Translations under genes and position numbers: made by a program
From: Acidobacteriota bacterium
Lineage (GTDB): Bacteria > Acidobacteriota > Thermoanaerobaculia > Gp7-AA8 > JAHWKK01
Direction of reading: 5' to 3'
Assembly: GCA_019347945.1 (NCBI GenBank)
Contig: JAHWKK010000015.1
Coordinates: 26,283-90,282, forward strand
DNA: 64,000 nucleotides
In this document: positions 54,381-63,078 of the stretch, in pieces
Position numbering within the stretch: position 1 is the first letter of the stretch
Layout of the letters: the number at the start of each line of letters is the position of its first letter
The notes under the pieces: model-generated
Told to the model about the DNA's origin: nothing
The model's input: only the letters and a program-made list of their open reading frames with translations
The model's database searches: none

Positions 54381-55175
54381 ATGAGAACCCTCGTCATCGG
54401 AATCGCCGCGGTATTGATCGCGGTCGTGCCGATTCTCGGCTACGCCCAGTCGACGCACGAAGAATACGAAGTGGTGCTTCTGCCGGTGTTTTTTGGCGGG
54501 TCAAAGTTCGGGGCGCACGGCTCTCTCTGGGTCACCGAGTTTACCGTTTACAACGGACTGTCCTATGAGATCACGACTTCCGAGATCGCGCCACTCAGTG
54601 AGTGCGTATCTATTCCGTGCCCGATCATCGTGGTACCGCCCCACAGCGCAATCAACCCTCCGATCATTGGATCTGGACGGGGACTACCAGGAAAACTACT
54701 GAGGCTTCGACGGGATGTCGGGGAAGATATCGCGTTCGCGCTGCGAGTTCGCGACATCTCCCGAAACGCTCTCACCGCGGGCACGGAGATTCCGGTCGTC
54801 CGGGAACGGGACCTGAAAAGATCGGTCGTATTTCTCGACATTCCGCTCGACGGACGGTTCCGGCAGCATCTGCGGATCTACGATTCACTTCCCCATGAGC
54901 ACTGCGTCGACGTGACGATTCGTTACTTCGACATGGAATCGAGCCTCACCCTGCTCACCGACGAACGAAGGTTGATGCGTGACGACTGCAGTCAGCCGTT
55001 CGGCAGTTCCGCTCCGAATGCAGTCGAGTTGTCTGATCTGGCCTCGCGTCTGCCGGGTTCGAGCGGTTCGATCGGCATCGAGATCACCGCCAAGCGCGAG
55101 ACTGACAGGATCTCGGCGTTTGTGAGCGTCACGAACAACGAGACGCAGCACGTGACGATCGTCACGCCGCAGTGA
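54381..55175 (+). CDS. Secreted protein of unknown function
   Basis: 264 residues from the ATG at 54381, preceded by AAAGGAG. Signal peptide (LVIGIAAVLIAVVPILGYA). The mature protein is beta-rich (HGSLWVTEFTVYNGLSYEI; SVVFLDIPLDGRFRQHLRIY) with four Cys, probably two disulfides. This looks like an extracellular Ig-like protein; family not recognised. It is separated from the cytochrome operon by a hairpin and probably has its own promoter (TATTCT at 54336 is one candidate -10). Confidence 0.72.
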   Translation: MRTLVIGIAAVLIAVVPILGYAQSTHEEYEVVLLPVFFGGSKFGAHGSLWVTEFTVYNGLSYEITTSEIAPLSECVSIPCPIIVVPPHSAINPPIIGSGRGLPGKLLRLRRDVGEDIAFALRVRDISRNALTAGTEIPVVRERDLKRSVVFLDIPLDGRFRQHLRIYDSLPHEHCVDVTIRYFDMESSLTLLTDERRLMRDDCSQPFGSSAPNAVELSDLASRLPGSSGSIGIEITAKRETDRISAFVSVTNNETQHVTIVTPQ

Positions 55176-55230
55176 CGCTGCACGGGCGGGCAGGCGTGGG
55201 ACCTGCCGTCCAGTACAGAGTGGCCCATCA

Positions 55231-58140
55231 TTACCGTTCATTCTGCGCGCGAGAGCGTCGGACGATGGCAGCGGTCACGAAGGGTGCGATCGGGTGAAAA
55301 CCATCGTAGAGCAGCTTCGCGAGCCGCTTCGTTGTGGCTGTGACGTCCCCGGGCTTCTCTCCCGCGGCGATTTTCACGCGGAGATCCTTTTCGTAACGGT
55401 TGATCGCGTCGACTGCCTGGACCAGGAGCTCGGCTGATCTTCGGAAATCGCCCGCTGCGAGCGATCCACTCGATTCGCAGGCATGAACGCCGACCTCCCT
55501 GACGACATCGGCCGTGTCCCCAGCGGACTCGTTCCGGCGGGTGAGCCACGTAAAGGACGAGATCAGTTTTCTGATCACCGCACGTGATGTGCGCGCCCGG
55601 CTTTCGTCGTAGGTGAAGGACTCGGAGCCGCCCGCGCCGAGCGAGAGGAGGAGGCCGAGCCGGAGCGAGTCTGCGCCAAAGCGCTCGACCAGCGACTGCG
55701 GCTCCACGACATTACCGAGCGATCGTTTCATCGGACGGGTGGTCCGTCGAAAGAGAAAGCGCTCTTCGTCGGGCTGCGAAGTCGACGCGTCGTCCTTTTC
55801 GACCAGTTTTTTCGAGACGATGTGGAGCTTGCCGTGCACTCGGACTTCCCGGACGAGAGGGCGATCCGAGGTTGCGAGACTCGCGAGCTGTGCCGGAACG
55901 ATCCAGCGGGTCAGGAACTCGGGATCGACGTAGACTCGATCGATCACGCCCGGGGGCTCCGGCCAGCCTGCCTGTTCGAGCGTCATCGCGATCATCGAGA
56001 ACCACGAGGAGAAAACGTCCCCTGCACGGCGCGGCACCTCGTTCCCCCAGAGGTACTGGCGGGTGATGCACCACGGCTCGATGTCGCGCAGAAAGCTTGT
56101 TACAACCTCATTCCACCGATCGCCATATGTGATCTCGCCCGCTTCGATCCGATCCGCAAGACTCGAAGCTTCATCGCTGAAGTCGACGAAAAGCTGGGGA
56201 GACGTATCGATCTCGACGATCGAGCGGCACCTCCGGCAGCGGGCCGATTCCTGCTCGTCATCTCCCGACGGAATCGTGTCGGATGCGACCAGGACCGTTT
56301 CGCACGAAGGGCAGCGAGCGGAAGGGCGGGAATCTTCGCTGATCTTGTCGGACTCCCGGAGAGCCGTATAGAGATCGGCCACGGCCTGACGACCTCGAGC
56401 CGTCATCGGGTCGAGCCAGTCCCGCGGATCGAAGCCGATCCCGCTGGCCGCGAGCTGATCCCGGATCACGGCTGAATGAATCTCGTGCCGATCCTCGCAT
56501 TCGTCGATGAGATCCTGAGGGTCGATCTCGTGGCGCGAGCCCGGAAGATTCTGCTCGACTGCGAGCTGCAGCGAGAGCCCTCCGTGATTGACCCCGATCG
56601 CTCTTGCTGGTTGGGAGCCCGCCATGGAGCAGGCGCGCGCATCGACATCCATGAGCAGCGCCGAAACGAAGGTTCCGAGATGCGGACGCCAGGCGGTGCT
56701 GACGGGCTGTGCCGCGATCAGAGGGTCCTCCCCTCTGAATGCTCCCCCCGCTCTCTCGGCCCTGTGCATCGCCCCATCCTCGGCGTGAGGATCGTAGATC
56801 GGGATGACCGGCTCGATCACGGTCGCGTCGGTGTCGCGATGCCACTTCGACGAAATGATCTGATCGATGAGGCGCCGGCCACGATGCCCGAGAACCGGGT
56901 GCAGATCGGCTGCCGCGATGTCGGCGAGCTGGTCGGCTGCCTCCGCGGTCGTGATGCGAAGATTCCGCGCGTGACGAAGCACTCGGATCGTATCGGGAAA
57001 TACCCGGTGGGCGGCGAGCGCGACATCCTGATCGAGGTGTCCGGCCCACTCGTCGGCGCAGTTGGTGATCCCCATTCTGTTGCAGAGATAGTCGGGAACG
57101 TAGGTGATTCCGCGTTCGAGCAGTCGTTCGGCGTCTGCCGGCTCACGAAGCTGATTGTTCGCGGCACCGCAGATCAGATCCGCTCGAAGACGTGGAATCG
57201 TCTCCACGTTGACCTGAGCGCCGATCGCGCACGGAGCGAACACATCGACGTCGAGGTCGAAGATCTCTGAGGAATCGACGATGTGGACCCGTGGGCGATC
57301 GGTTTGCAGAGACTCGATCGCCGCCGGGTTCGGATCGCATGTCCAGATCTCGGCGCCCGCTTCGTCCAGAAGATCGATCAGCGGCCGGCCGACGTTGCCT
57401 GCGCCCTGAACCGAGACTCGAACACGCCGGAGATCGTCGGTGCCGTGGAGAAACTTCCAGGCCGCCTTCATCGCGATGAACACACCGAGGGCCGTGTGGG
57501 GGGAAGGATTGCCACTGCCGCCGCGACTCGGGGAGACGCATGTGGTGAAGCGATTCTCGCGAAGGATCGCATCCATGTCGGGCGTATTGGTCCCGATGTC
57601 CTCGGCCGTGTAGTAGACACCTCCGAGACTCGCCACGAATCGTCCGTATGCACCGAAAAGCAGATCGCGGGCGGCGCGATCATCGTACAGATCGGGACGT
57701 TCGTACCCGGGCGGGAGCGTCGCGATGCCCTTTCCACCACCCCAGTGAAGCCCTGCCAGCGCGTTCTTTCGCGTCATTCCCTGCGAAAGACGAAGCCCGT
57801 CGGTGAGAACATCGGCCATCGTCTCGTACGATCGGAATCGAAGGCCTCCCTGGGCGAGACCTCGGCGGGTGTCGTGAACGAACGCGAAAAAGAGGGACTC
57901 GATCCCGTCCTCGCGTCCTATGAAGACGCCCTCGTGATCCTGAAAATCGTGAGAAAGCTCGAAAAACGCACGAACGGGCTCCAGGATCTGCGGGTGGGAG
58001 AGGGAAAACTCTCCATTTTCCCAGATCAGGTAGAGCCGGTGGATGCCGTCCGCCGCGAGCCGATCGTGAAATTCGCGGATCGTCTGGTTGCGGATCGTCC
58101 GGGCGCGGGTGAGGCGTTCGAGATCTGTGCTGGATTGCAT
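55231..58140 (-). CDS. Leucine-dehydrogenase-like / editing-less ValRS-like class I synthetase fusion
   Basis: 969 residues in one frame; ATG at 58140 has GGAG five bases upstream. Residues 1-430 match Leu/Phe/Val dehydrogenases: GGLRFRS (99-105), GMTRKNALAGLHWGGGKG (121-138) with the catalytic Lys137, the hinge YYTAEDIGTNTPDMD (176-190), GNPSPHTALGVF and the NAD-binding GAGNVG (247-251). From about 475 the chain follows a ValRS catalytic body: HLGT (487-490, HIGH position), GVNHGGLSLQLAVE (GTDHAGIATQ equivalent), CPSC (610-613), CRRC (635-638), PWCITRQYLWGNEVP (689-703), and MKRSLGN (804-810, KMSKS position), then a helical anticodon-domain-like end (FHPIAPFV). The roughly 200-residue CP1 editing domain is missing: CPSC and CRRC are only 25 residues apart. 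It could charge a tRNA or another acceptor with branched-chain amino acid, or sense it; function is unknown. Confidence 0.88.
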   Translation of the reverse strand: MQSSTDLERLTRARTIRNQTIREFHDRLAADGIHRLYLIWENGEFSLSHPQILEPVRAFFELSHDFQDHEGVFIGREDGIESLFFAFVHDTRRGLAQGGLRFRSYETMADVLTDGLRLSQGMTRKNALAGLHWGGGKGIATLPPGYERPDLYDDRAARDLLFGAYGRFVASLGGVYYTAEDIGTNTPDMDAILRENRFTTCVSPSRGGSGNPSPHTALGVFIAMKAAWKFLHGTDDLRRVRVSVQGAGNVGRPLIDLLDEAGAEIWTCDPNPAAIESLQTDRPRVHIVDSSEIFDLDVDVFAPCAIGAQVNVETIPRLRADLICGAANNQLREPADAERLLERGITYVPDYLCNRMGITNCADEWAGHLDQDVALAAHRVFPDTIRVLRHARNLRITTAEAADQLADIAAADLHPVLGHRGRRLIDQIISSKWHRDTDATVIEPVIPIYDPHAEDGAMHRAERAGGAFRGEDPLIAAQPVSTAWRPHLGTFVSALLMDVDARACSMAGSQPARAIGVNHGGLSLQLAVEQNLPGSRHEIDPQDLIDECEDRHEIHSAVIRDQLAASGIGFDPRDWLDPMTARGRQAVADLYTALRESDKISEDSRPSARCPSCETVLVASDTIPSGDDEQESARCRRCRSIVEIDTSPQLFVDFSDEASSLADRIEAGEITYGDRWNEVVTSFLRDIEPWCITRQYLWGNEVPRRAGDVFSSWFSMIAMTLEQAGWPEPPGVIDRVYVDPEFLTRWIVPAQLASLATSDRPLVREVRVHGKLHIVSKKLVEKDDASTSQPDEERFLFRRTTRPMKRSLGNVVEPQSLVERFGADSLRLGLLLSLGAGGSESFTYDESRARTSRAVIRKLISSFTWLTRRNESAGDTADVVREVGVHACESSGSLAAGDFRRSAELLVQAVDAINRYEKDLRVKIAAGEKPGDVTATTKRLAKLLYDGFHPIAPFVTAAIVRRSRAQNER

Positions 58141-58182
58141 TGGTTCTCCGAAAGCGTGCGAACCGAAAAGGGCGCGCCCCGA

Positions 58183-58267
58183 ATTCTATTCGACGAGCAG
58201 GCGGACGCCGATTGCGTGCCTGCCTCCGGAAGGCGGGATAGGCGGCGGGAACCGAGCCGAATAGAAT
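58183..58267. promoter_or_regulatory. Mirror-image -10 boxes in divergent promoter region
   Basis: ATTCTATTCG (58183-58192) is the exact reverse complement of CGAATAGAAT (58258-58267). Each contains TAGAAT pointing outward: one 42 bases from the fusion-gene ATG on the minus strand, the other six bases before the phosphatase ATG at 58274. They may be divergent -10 boxes or a paired regulator site. Confidence 0.5.
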
Positions 58268-58273
58268 CATGGG

Positions 58274-59119
58274 ATGAAACTCCGAGCTCGAGCCGCCGCC
58301 CCCATCCTTCTGTTCCTCGTCGCCGCCGGCTGCGCCCATCATGCGCAACCGCTCGCTGTGCCCGTCTCCGGCGTCGAGACTCACGAAAATCTGCACGCCA
58401 CGCTCTACGTCCAGACCGCCGCCGAGTACGAAGCCGTCGCTCTCCAGACGTTCCGCGCTGCCCGGAGTCTCGTCGAGGAGGCGCTGTCGAGACCGGGCTG
58501 GACGGCCCTCTCGGGGAGGAGCACGGGGGATCTGCCGCCGGCAGTGATCGTCGACGTCGACGAGACGGTGCTCGACAACTCCGCCTATCAGGCGCGGCTG
58601 ATTCTCGCGGGCGCCGAGTATGACCCGGCGAGCTGGAAGTCCTGGGTGGACGAAGCCGCGGCCGAGGCTGTGCCGGGAGCACTCGAGTTCGCGACCTGGG
58701 CAAACTCTCGCGGCGTGACCATTTTCTATGTGACCAATCGCGACGCCGACGAAGAACCGGGGACGAGACGGAACCTTCGGAGCCTCGGGTTTCCGATCGG
58801 GTCGGGCGACGTCGTGCTGACGAAGGGGGAGCGGGAAGGATGGGGCTCCGACAAGGAGACGCGACGCGAGCACGTCGCCGCGACCCATCGCGTCGTTCTG
58901 CTCATCGGTGACGATCTGGGAGACTTCGTCCCGAGAACATGGACCGACGTGGAGAGCCGTCGCGCCATCATCGAACGGACCCGGGAGAGGTGGGGAACCA
59001 GCTGGCTCGTGATTCCGAATCCGACTTACGGCTCATGGCTCAGCGCAGTGACCTATGGGGAGGAGCTGGCGAGCCGCGACGATCGAATCGAGGCATGGAA
59101 GAACGCTCTCGAAGAATGA
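58274..59119 (+). CDS. HAD-type acid phosphatase lipoprotein, e(P4) family
   Basis: 281 residues from the ATG at 58274, with no Shine-Dalgarno and a TAGAAT six bases upstream. Lipoprotein signal with VAAGC (Cys20). HAD motif I is VDVDETVLDN (Asp94 and Asp96), motif II FYVTNRD, then the KGEREGWGSDKETRR lysine region and IGDDLGDF (motif IV). This is the class C acid phosphatase / 5'-nucleotidase lipoprotein e(P4) pattern; such enzymes dephosphorylate nucleotides at the outer membrane or in the periplasm. Confidence 0.93.
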   Translation: MKLRARAAAPILLFLVAAGCAHHAQPLAVPVSGVETHENLHATLYVQTAAEYEAVALQTFRAARSLVEEALSRPGWTALSGRSTGDLPPAVIVDVDETVLDNSAYQARLILAGAEYDPASWKSWVDEAAAEAVPGALEFATWANSRGVTIFYVTNRDADEEPGTRRNLRSLGFPIGSGDVVLTKGEREGWGSDKETRREHVAATHRVVLLIGDDLGDFVPRTWTDVESRRAIIERTRERWGTSWLVIPNPTYGSWLSAVTYGEELASRDDRIEAWKNALEE

Positions 59120-59184
59120 GGATGTCGGACTGCGCCCCTCACGGCATTCATGTTGCTCATTCTTTCAGGCGAAAGGAGAGCACG

Positions 59185-59343
59185 ATGTCCGATTCGACGA
59201 ACAAGACGATTACCGACCACGAGAAGAAAAAGCAGGAGCATGAAGAGTTTCGTGACACGGATCCGGTCAGCGACCGCGAACGCGAGGCGACTCGCCGGGA
59301 ACGAGAGACCGCGGAAGATGTAACCGAGGCGCCGCGACAGTAA
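59185..59343 (+). CDS. Small highly charged protein
   Basis: 52 residues; ATG at 59185 has AAAGGAGAG at good distance. Almost entirely polar and charged (NKTITDHEKKKQEHEEFRDT, then REREATRRERETAEDV), probably disordered or helical. No family recognised. The strong ribosome site is the main reason to call it. Confidence 0.6.
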   Translation: MSDSTNKTITDHEKKKQEHEEFRDTDPVSDREREATRRERETAEDVTEAPRQ

Positions 59344-59356
59344 CAGGTCGCAGCCT

Positions 59357-60088
59357 TCAGCTCGAGACCTCGATGCCTGCGCGCTGAAGAACTTCGGGGT
59401 TACTCCCGATCTCCATTCGCGATTCCAGCTGCTCGAGCATTACCTGAAAGTTCGGATGCTCGAGCGGGTATCGAACACGGTAACCGCGGCGATAAATCGC
59501 GTAGAGGATACGCCGCGTTTCATCGGCGGACAGCGTGGGCCGTTCATCGGCGAAGATCTCACGATAGAGAATGTATCTCGTTTGTGATTCTCCGGGAACG
59601 AGACCTGGGTGGAAGTAGTCGAGGTCGAACGGAATGACATCTCTGCTTCGGACGAGCGTCATCAGCCATGGGCTGTCGATGCGGATCTCCCCGAGAACCC
59701 AGTTCAGTTTTTCCCGGCCGGCGCGGCGAGCGTTGATCTCGAAATTTTCGACAAGAGCAGATCGAAGATGCTTTCCGAGTCGACGATTCCGATTTTCGCG
59801 GCTGACGACGAGATAGGTAATGAGCCCCGCGTTCAGTCCCGCCAGGTATACGCCCGCGCCGGTGGCAATGACGGCGCCTTTTTCGTCGAGAAGGGCGAGC
59901 TGATGAAAATCGAATGGTTCCAGAAGGCGCAGGCGCTTTTCAGCAATCTCCGATCGAAGCTCCGATATGGCATGTCTTTCCGCGCGCTGGAAGTACTCGT
60001 CGATGAGTCCAAGCGCCTGTTCGGCTTCGCTCGTGCGCTCGTCATCGATCTGGACGATTCGCAGACCGTCTGGGACTGATTTTTTCAG
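59357..60088 (-). CDS. GNAT-family acetyltransferase with apparent CTG start
   Basis: Reading the minus strand by hand from 60088 gives 243 residues with no stop. It contains a GNAT acetyl-CoA site: strand GLITYLVVSRE followed by NRNRRLGKHLRSAL (residues 100-112, the R-x-x-R-x-x-G-x-x-L pattern), preceded by LALLDEKGAVIATGAGV. The frame has no ATG, GTG or TTG before residue 143, well past this motif, but CTG at 60088 sits six bases after AAAGGAG, an excellent Shine-Dalgarno. The ATG at 59662 would yield only the C-terminal 101 residues. The gene overlaps the end of the amidohydrolase gene by 47 bases, so it is probably translated from the same transcript. Substrate unknown. Confidence 0.78.
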   Translation of the reverse strand: MKKSVPDGLRIVQIDDERTSEAEQALGLIDEYFQRAERHAISELRSEIAEKRLRLLEPFDFHQLALLDEKGAVIATGAGVYLAGLNAGLITYLVVSRENRNRRLGKHLRSALVENFEINARRAGREKLNWVLGEIRIDSPWLMTLVRSRDVIPFDLDYFHPGLVPGESQTRYILYREIFADERPTLSADETRRILYAIYRRGYRVRYPLEHPNFQVMLEQLESRMEIGSNPEVLQRAGIEVSS

Positions 60089-60917
60089 GGATATCTCCTT
60101 TGATGTCCTGCTTTTGTTCGACGTCGATCTTGAAAATCCGAGCGGCGTTTCTCCAGAGGATCAGATCGGTCTCGGTCTCGCTGAGGTTGAGTTGGCGTAC
60201 GAAGCGGACGTAGTCGCCCATGTCCGCAACCGGCCAGTCGGTTCCGAACAGGAGCTTTGATGGATCTCCCGCGAACGCGACGAACTCGTTGAGTTGCGCG
60301 AGCATGAATCGCTCGAATCTTTCCTCGAAATGTCCGAGAGTAAGTCCGGAGAAATCGGCCACGACGTTCTCGTTCTTGTAAATGACTTCCATCGTGTCCG
60401 TCACCCACGGGTTGCCAAGGTGACAGATGACGAACGTGACGTCTCGAAAGTCGACTGCAACCTCATCGACTTCGAGCGGATGGGCGTACTTGACCTTTCC
60501 CTTGGGATCGTACGTGTCGCCGGTGTGGATCATCACGGGAACGCCGAATTCACCCGCGAGCTCATAGACGACACGCATCCGGGGATCGTGTGGATAGAAG
60601 GGCTCGTAGCCCGGGTAGAGCTTGAGTCCTTTGATCCGCTTCGTTCGGAGAAGGCTTCTCAGGTTGGCGAGATCGTGAGCACGATAGTTCACGTAACTCA
60701 CCCCGGCGACGATACCGATCATCGGATCCGTCCCGACGACGTCGAGGATCTGGTCGAGCGACGGACGGTTTTCGTCGTCCTTGTAGCTGGTCAGCACGAG
60801 TGCGTAGTCGACTCCGTGGCGTTCCATTTCCGCCTTCATCAGACGGTAACGTTCCTCGAGCGATGCCGGCTGGCCCTCTTCATAACGGTTGAGATGCGTG
60901 TGACAGTCAATGATCAT
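60042..60917 (-). CDS. Amidohydrolase-family TIM-barrel protein
   Basis: 291 residues from the ATG at 60917, with AGGAGG about 12 bases upstream. Amidohydrolase_2 fold: metal-binding DCHTH (His6, His8), a GLKLYPGYEPF strand, VMIHTGDT, VICHLGNPW and the late Asp in FGTDWP. Members include decarboxylases and lactone hydrolases of aromatic or uronate metabolism; the substrate is not evident. The tail after IFKIDVEQKQ is charged and overlaps the acetyltransferase start. Confidence 0.88.
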   Translation of the reverse strand: MIIDCHTHLNRYEEGQPASLEERYRLMKAEMERHGVDYALVLTSYKDDENRPSLDQILDVVGTDPMIGIVAGVSYVNYRAHDLANLRSLLRTKRIKGLKLYPGYEPFYPHDPRMRVVYELAGEFGVPVMIHTGDTYDPKGKVKYAHPLEVDEVAVDFRDVTFVICHLGNPWVTDTMEVIYKNENVVADFSGLTLGHFEERFERFMLAQLNEFVAFAGDPSKLLFGTDWPVADMGDYVRFVRQLNLSETETDLILWRNAARIFKIDVEQKQDIKGDIPEKISPRRSANRPDR

Positions 60918-60948
60918 CTCGCCACGCGTCCTCCTGATTTTTGATCGA

Positions 60949-62217
60949 TCAATCTTTGGCCCTCTTCGTTTTTTCGAGCGATGCTCCCTTCGACACGACC
61001 ACGATTCCGCTCTCAGTCACGGTGAATCTCTCGCGATCCTCCTCGAGGTCGTAACCGATCGTCGTGTAGGGTGGAACCTTGACACCTTTGTCGATGATCG
61101 TCCGTCGGATCTGGGAGTGTCTTCCGATCTCGACGCCGTGCATGAAGATGGAGCTGTCGATCTCGGCGAACGAATTGATTTTAACCCTCGGGAAGAGAAG
61201 CGACCGGCGGATCCGTCCTCCGGAGATGATCGCACCATGGGCGACCATCGAGTCCATGGCCCAACCGGTTCGGTTGCCCTCGACGTCCGACCATACGAAC
61301 TTCGCAGGCGGAAGATTGACCGAATTCGTGACGATCGGCCAACGCTCGTTGTAGAGACTGAAGGGAGGATCGACCTCGAGCAGATCCATCGAGGCCTGGA
61401 AGTACGAATCGATCGTCCCGACGTCGCGCCAGTAACCCTGATTCTTTTCCGGTTCGCCCCGGACTACATTCGTCGCGAAGTCGTACGCCATGACGACCGA
61501 GCTCTCATACATGCTCGGGACGATCTCCTTGCCGAAGTCGTGAGCCGCGTCCCGGAGGACGTTTCTCTCGAGGGCCTCGATCACGGTGCGCGAGCGAAAG
61601 ATGTAATTTCCCATCGATACCAGAACCATATCGGGGTTTCCGGGAATCGTTTTGGGATTTTCTTTCGGTTTCTCTTCGAACCCGATGACACGGCCATCGG
61701 CGTTTATTTCGACGATGCCGAAATGATGGGCCTGCTCCTTCGGTACCGGGATCGTCGCGATCGTGAGATCGGCTTCGGTCGCGCAGTGAAAATCGAGCAT
61801 CTGTCCGACGTCCATCTTGTAGATGTGATCGCCTCCGAAAACGCACACGTGCTCGGGCTGTTCGTCGAAGACGAGCTCGAGATTCTGATAGACGGCATCG
61901 GCGGTTCCCCTGAACCAGAATGGACCTTTCCTCATCTGGGCCGGGACGATGTCGACGTAGTGGCCGACGCCTGTGGTGAGGCGCCAGGTTCGGGTGATGT
62001 GCTCGATCAGCGAATTCGACTTGAACTGCGTGAGGACCTTGACCTTGTAAAACCCGGAGTTGATGAAGTTGCTCAGGACGAAGTCGATGATCCGGTAGCG
62101 GCCCCCGAATGGAACCGCCGGCTTCGCACGATCACGGGTGAGCGGAAACAGGCGTTCCCCCATCCCTCCGGCGAGCACCATCGTCAGAACGTTTCTCGGA
62201 TTGACTCTTCCTGGCAT
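60949..62217 (-). CDS. glgC: Glucose-1-phosphate adenylyltransferase
   Basis: 422 residues, the usual length. VLAGGMGERLFPLTRDRAKPAVPFGG contains the nucleotide-binding loop, RGTADAVYQNL and GGDHIYKMD bind ATP and metal, FEEKP the sugar phosphate, and a left-handed beta-helix ends the protein (SSIFMHGVEIGRHSQIRRTI). Makes ADP-glucose for glycogen or trehalose-type storage polymers. No glgA or glgB is in the window. Confidence 0.96.
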   Translation of the reverse strand: MPGRVNPRNVLTMVLAGGMGERLFPLTRDRAKPAVPFGGRYRIIDFVLSNFINSGFYKVKVLTQFKSNSLIEHITRTWRLTTGVGHYVDIVPAQMRKGPFWFRGTADAVYQNLELVFDEQPEHVCVFGGDHIYKMDVGQMLDFHCATEADLTIATIPVPKEQAHHFGIVEINADGRVIGFEEKPKENPKTIPGNPDMVLVSMGNYIFRSRTVIEALERNVLRDAAHDFGKEIVPSMYESSVVMAYDFATNVVRGEPEKNQGYWRDVGTIDSYFQASMDLLEVDPPFSLYNERWPIVTNSVNLPPAKFVWSDVEGNRTGWAMDSMVAHGAIISGGRIRRSLLFPRVKINSFAEIDSSIFMHGVEIGRHSQIRRTIIDKGVKVPPYTTIGYDLEEDRERFTVTESGIVVVSKGASLEKTKRAKD

Positions 62218-62248
62218 TCGGGTCTACCACCTATGCAGGGTGTGCGCC

Positions 62249-63076
62249 TCAGTCCGAAAGCATGTCATAGAGTTCCCGCTTCGAGAGCGAGAATCGCACT
62301 GCCAGAACCTTGACTGCGTCGGTCCTCCGCATCCCCGAATCTCGCAGACGGAGAAACTCATTCCGGATGCTCTCAGGGTCGGCGGGCTCGATTTCCCGAA
62401 CGAGCGGGCCGATGACGAGGGTGATCTCTCCTCGAATTCGATCCCGGCCTCGAAGCTGATCCACGACTTCGGCCGCGCTTCCCCGCACCACCTCTTCGTG
62501 AAGCTTGGTCAGCTCGCGGGCGACGGCGATCTCCGCCTGCGGCCACTCGGCGGCCAGATCCTCCAGCGCGCGGACGATTCGATGCGGCGATTCGTAGACG
62601 ATCACGGTCATTTCCATCTCCTGGATTCGCCGGAACAGAGCGCGTCTTTCTGCCGAGCGCCGCGGCAGAAAACCGAGAAACGCGAAGGGAGAAGGGGGGA
62701 GGCCGCTCAGCACCAGGGCGAGCACCCCGGCGAAGGGACCGGGGATCGCCTCGACTCGCAATCCTCTCGAGATGACTTCTCTGACGAGCGGAAACCCCGG
62801 ATCGGAAATCAGCGGAAGGCCGGCGTCTGAAACGAGTGCAACGGAATCCCCGCTCTCGATCCTGTCGGCAATTCGGGCGACCTTTTCGCGCTCCGAGTGC
62901 TCGTGAAAGGATTCGGTCGGCGGGCTCGCCCCGATGTGTCTGAGCAGTTTGCTGACGACCCGGGTGTCTTCACAGAGGAGTAGATCGCATTCACGGATCG
63001 CCCTGGCGGCGCGTTCGCTCAGATCGCCGAGGTTTCCGATCGGAGTGCCTATGAGATGAAGGCTCCCTCCGGGCAT
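62249..63076 (-). CDS. rsmI: 16S rRNA (cytidine(1402)-2'-O)-methyltransferase
   Basis: 275 residues. N-terminal LIGTPIGNLGDLSERA, LLCEDTRVVSKLL, the SAM-binding VSDAGLPLISDPG and AIPGPFAG, and FLGFLPRR are all diagnostic of RsmI. The C-terminal extension (about 230-275) is the usual helical tail. Methylates C1402 of 16S rRNA near the P site. It starts three bases before the end of the HPt gene frame, so likely co-transcribed. Confidence 0.96.
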   Translation of the reverse strand: MPGGSLHLIGTPIGNLGDLSERAARAIRECDLLLCEDTRVVSKLLRHIGASPPTESFHEHSEREKVARIADRIESGDSVALVSDAGLPLISDPGFPLVREVISRGLRVEAIPGPFAGVLALVLSGLPPSPFAFLGFLPRRSAERRALFRRIQEMEMTVIVYESPHRIVRALEDLAAEWPQAEIAVARELTKLHEEVVRGSAAEVVDQLRGRDRIRGEITLVIGPLVREIEPADPESIRNEFLRLRDSGMRRTDAVKVLAVRFSLSKRELYDMLSD

Positions 63077-63078
63077 CG

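Noticed and set aside
55231..58140. Possibility that the dehydrogenase-synthetase fusion is a frameshift or misjoin
   Set aside because: The frame is open throughout with a plausible 45-residue linker and consistent base composition; a misjoin cannot be fully excluded without reads, so it is listed as the refuting test instead.
59609..60079. 156-codon plus-strand frame
   Set aside because: It is the mirror of the GNAT acetyltransferase, which has a family motif and ribosome site; the plus frame has neither.
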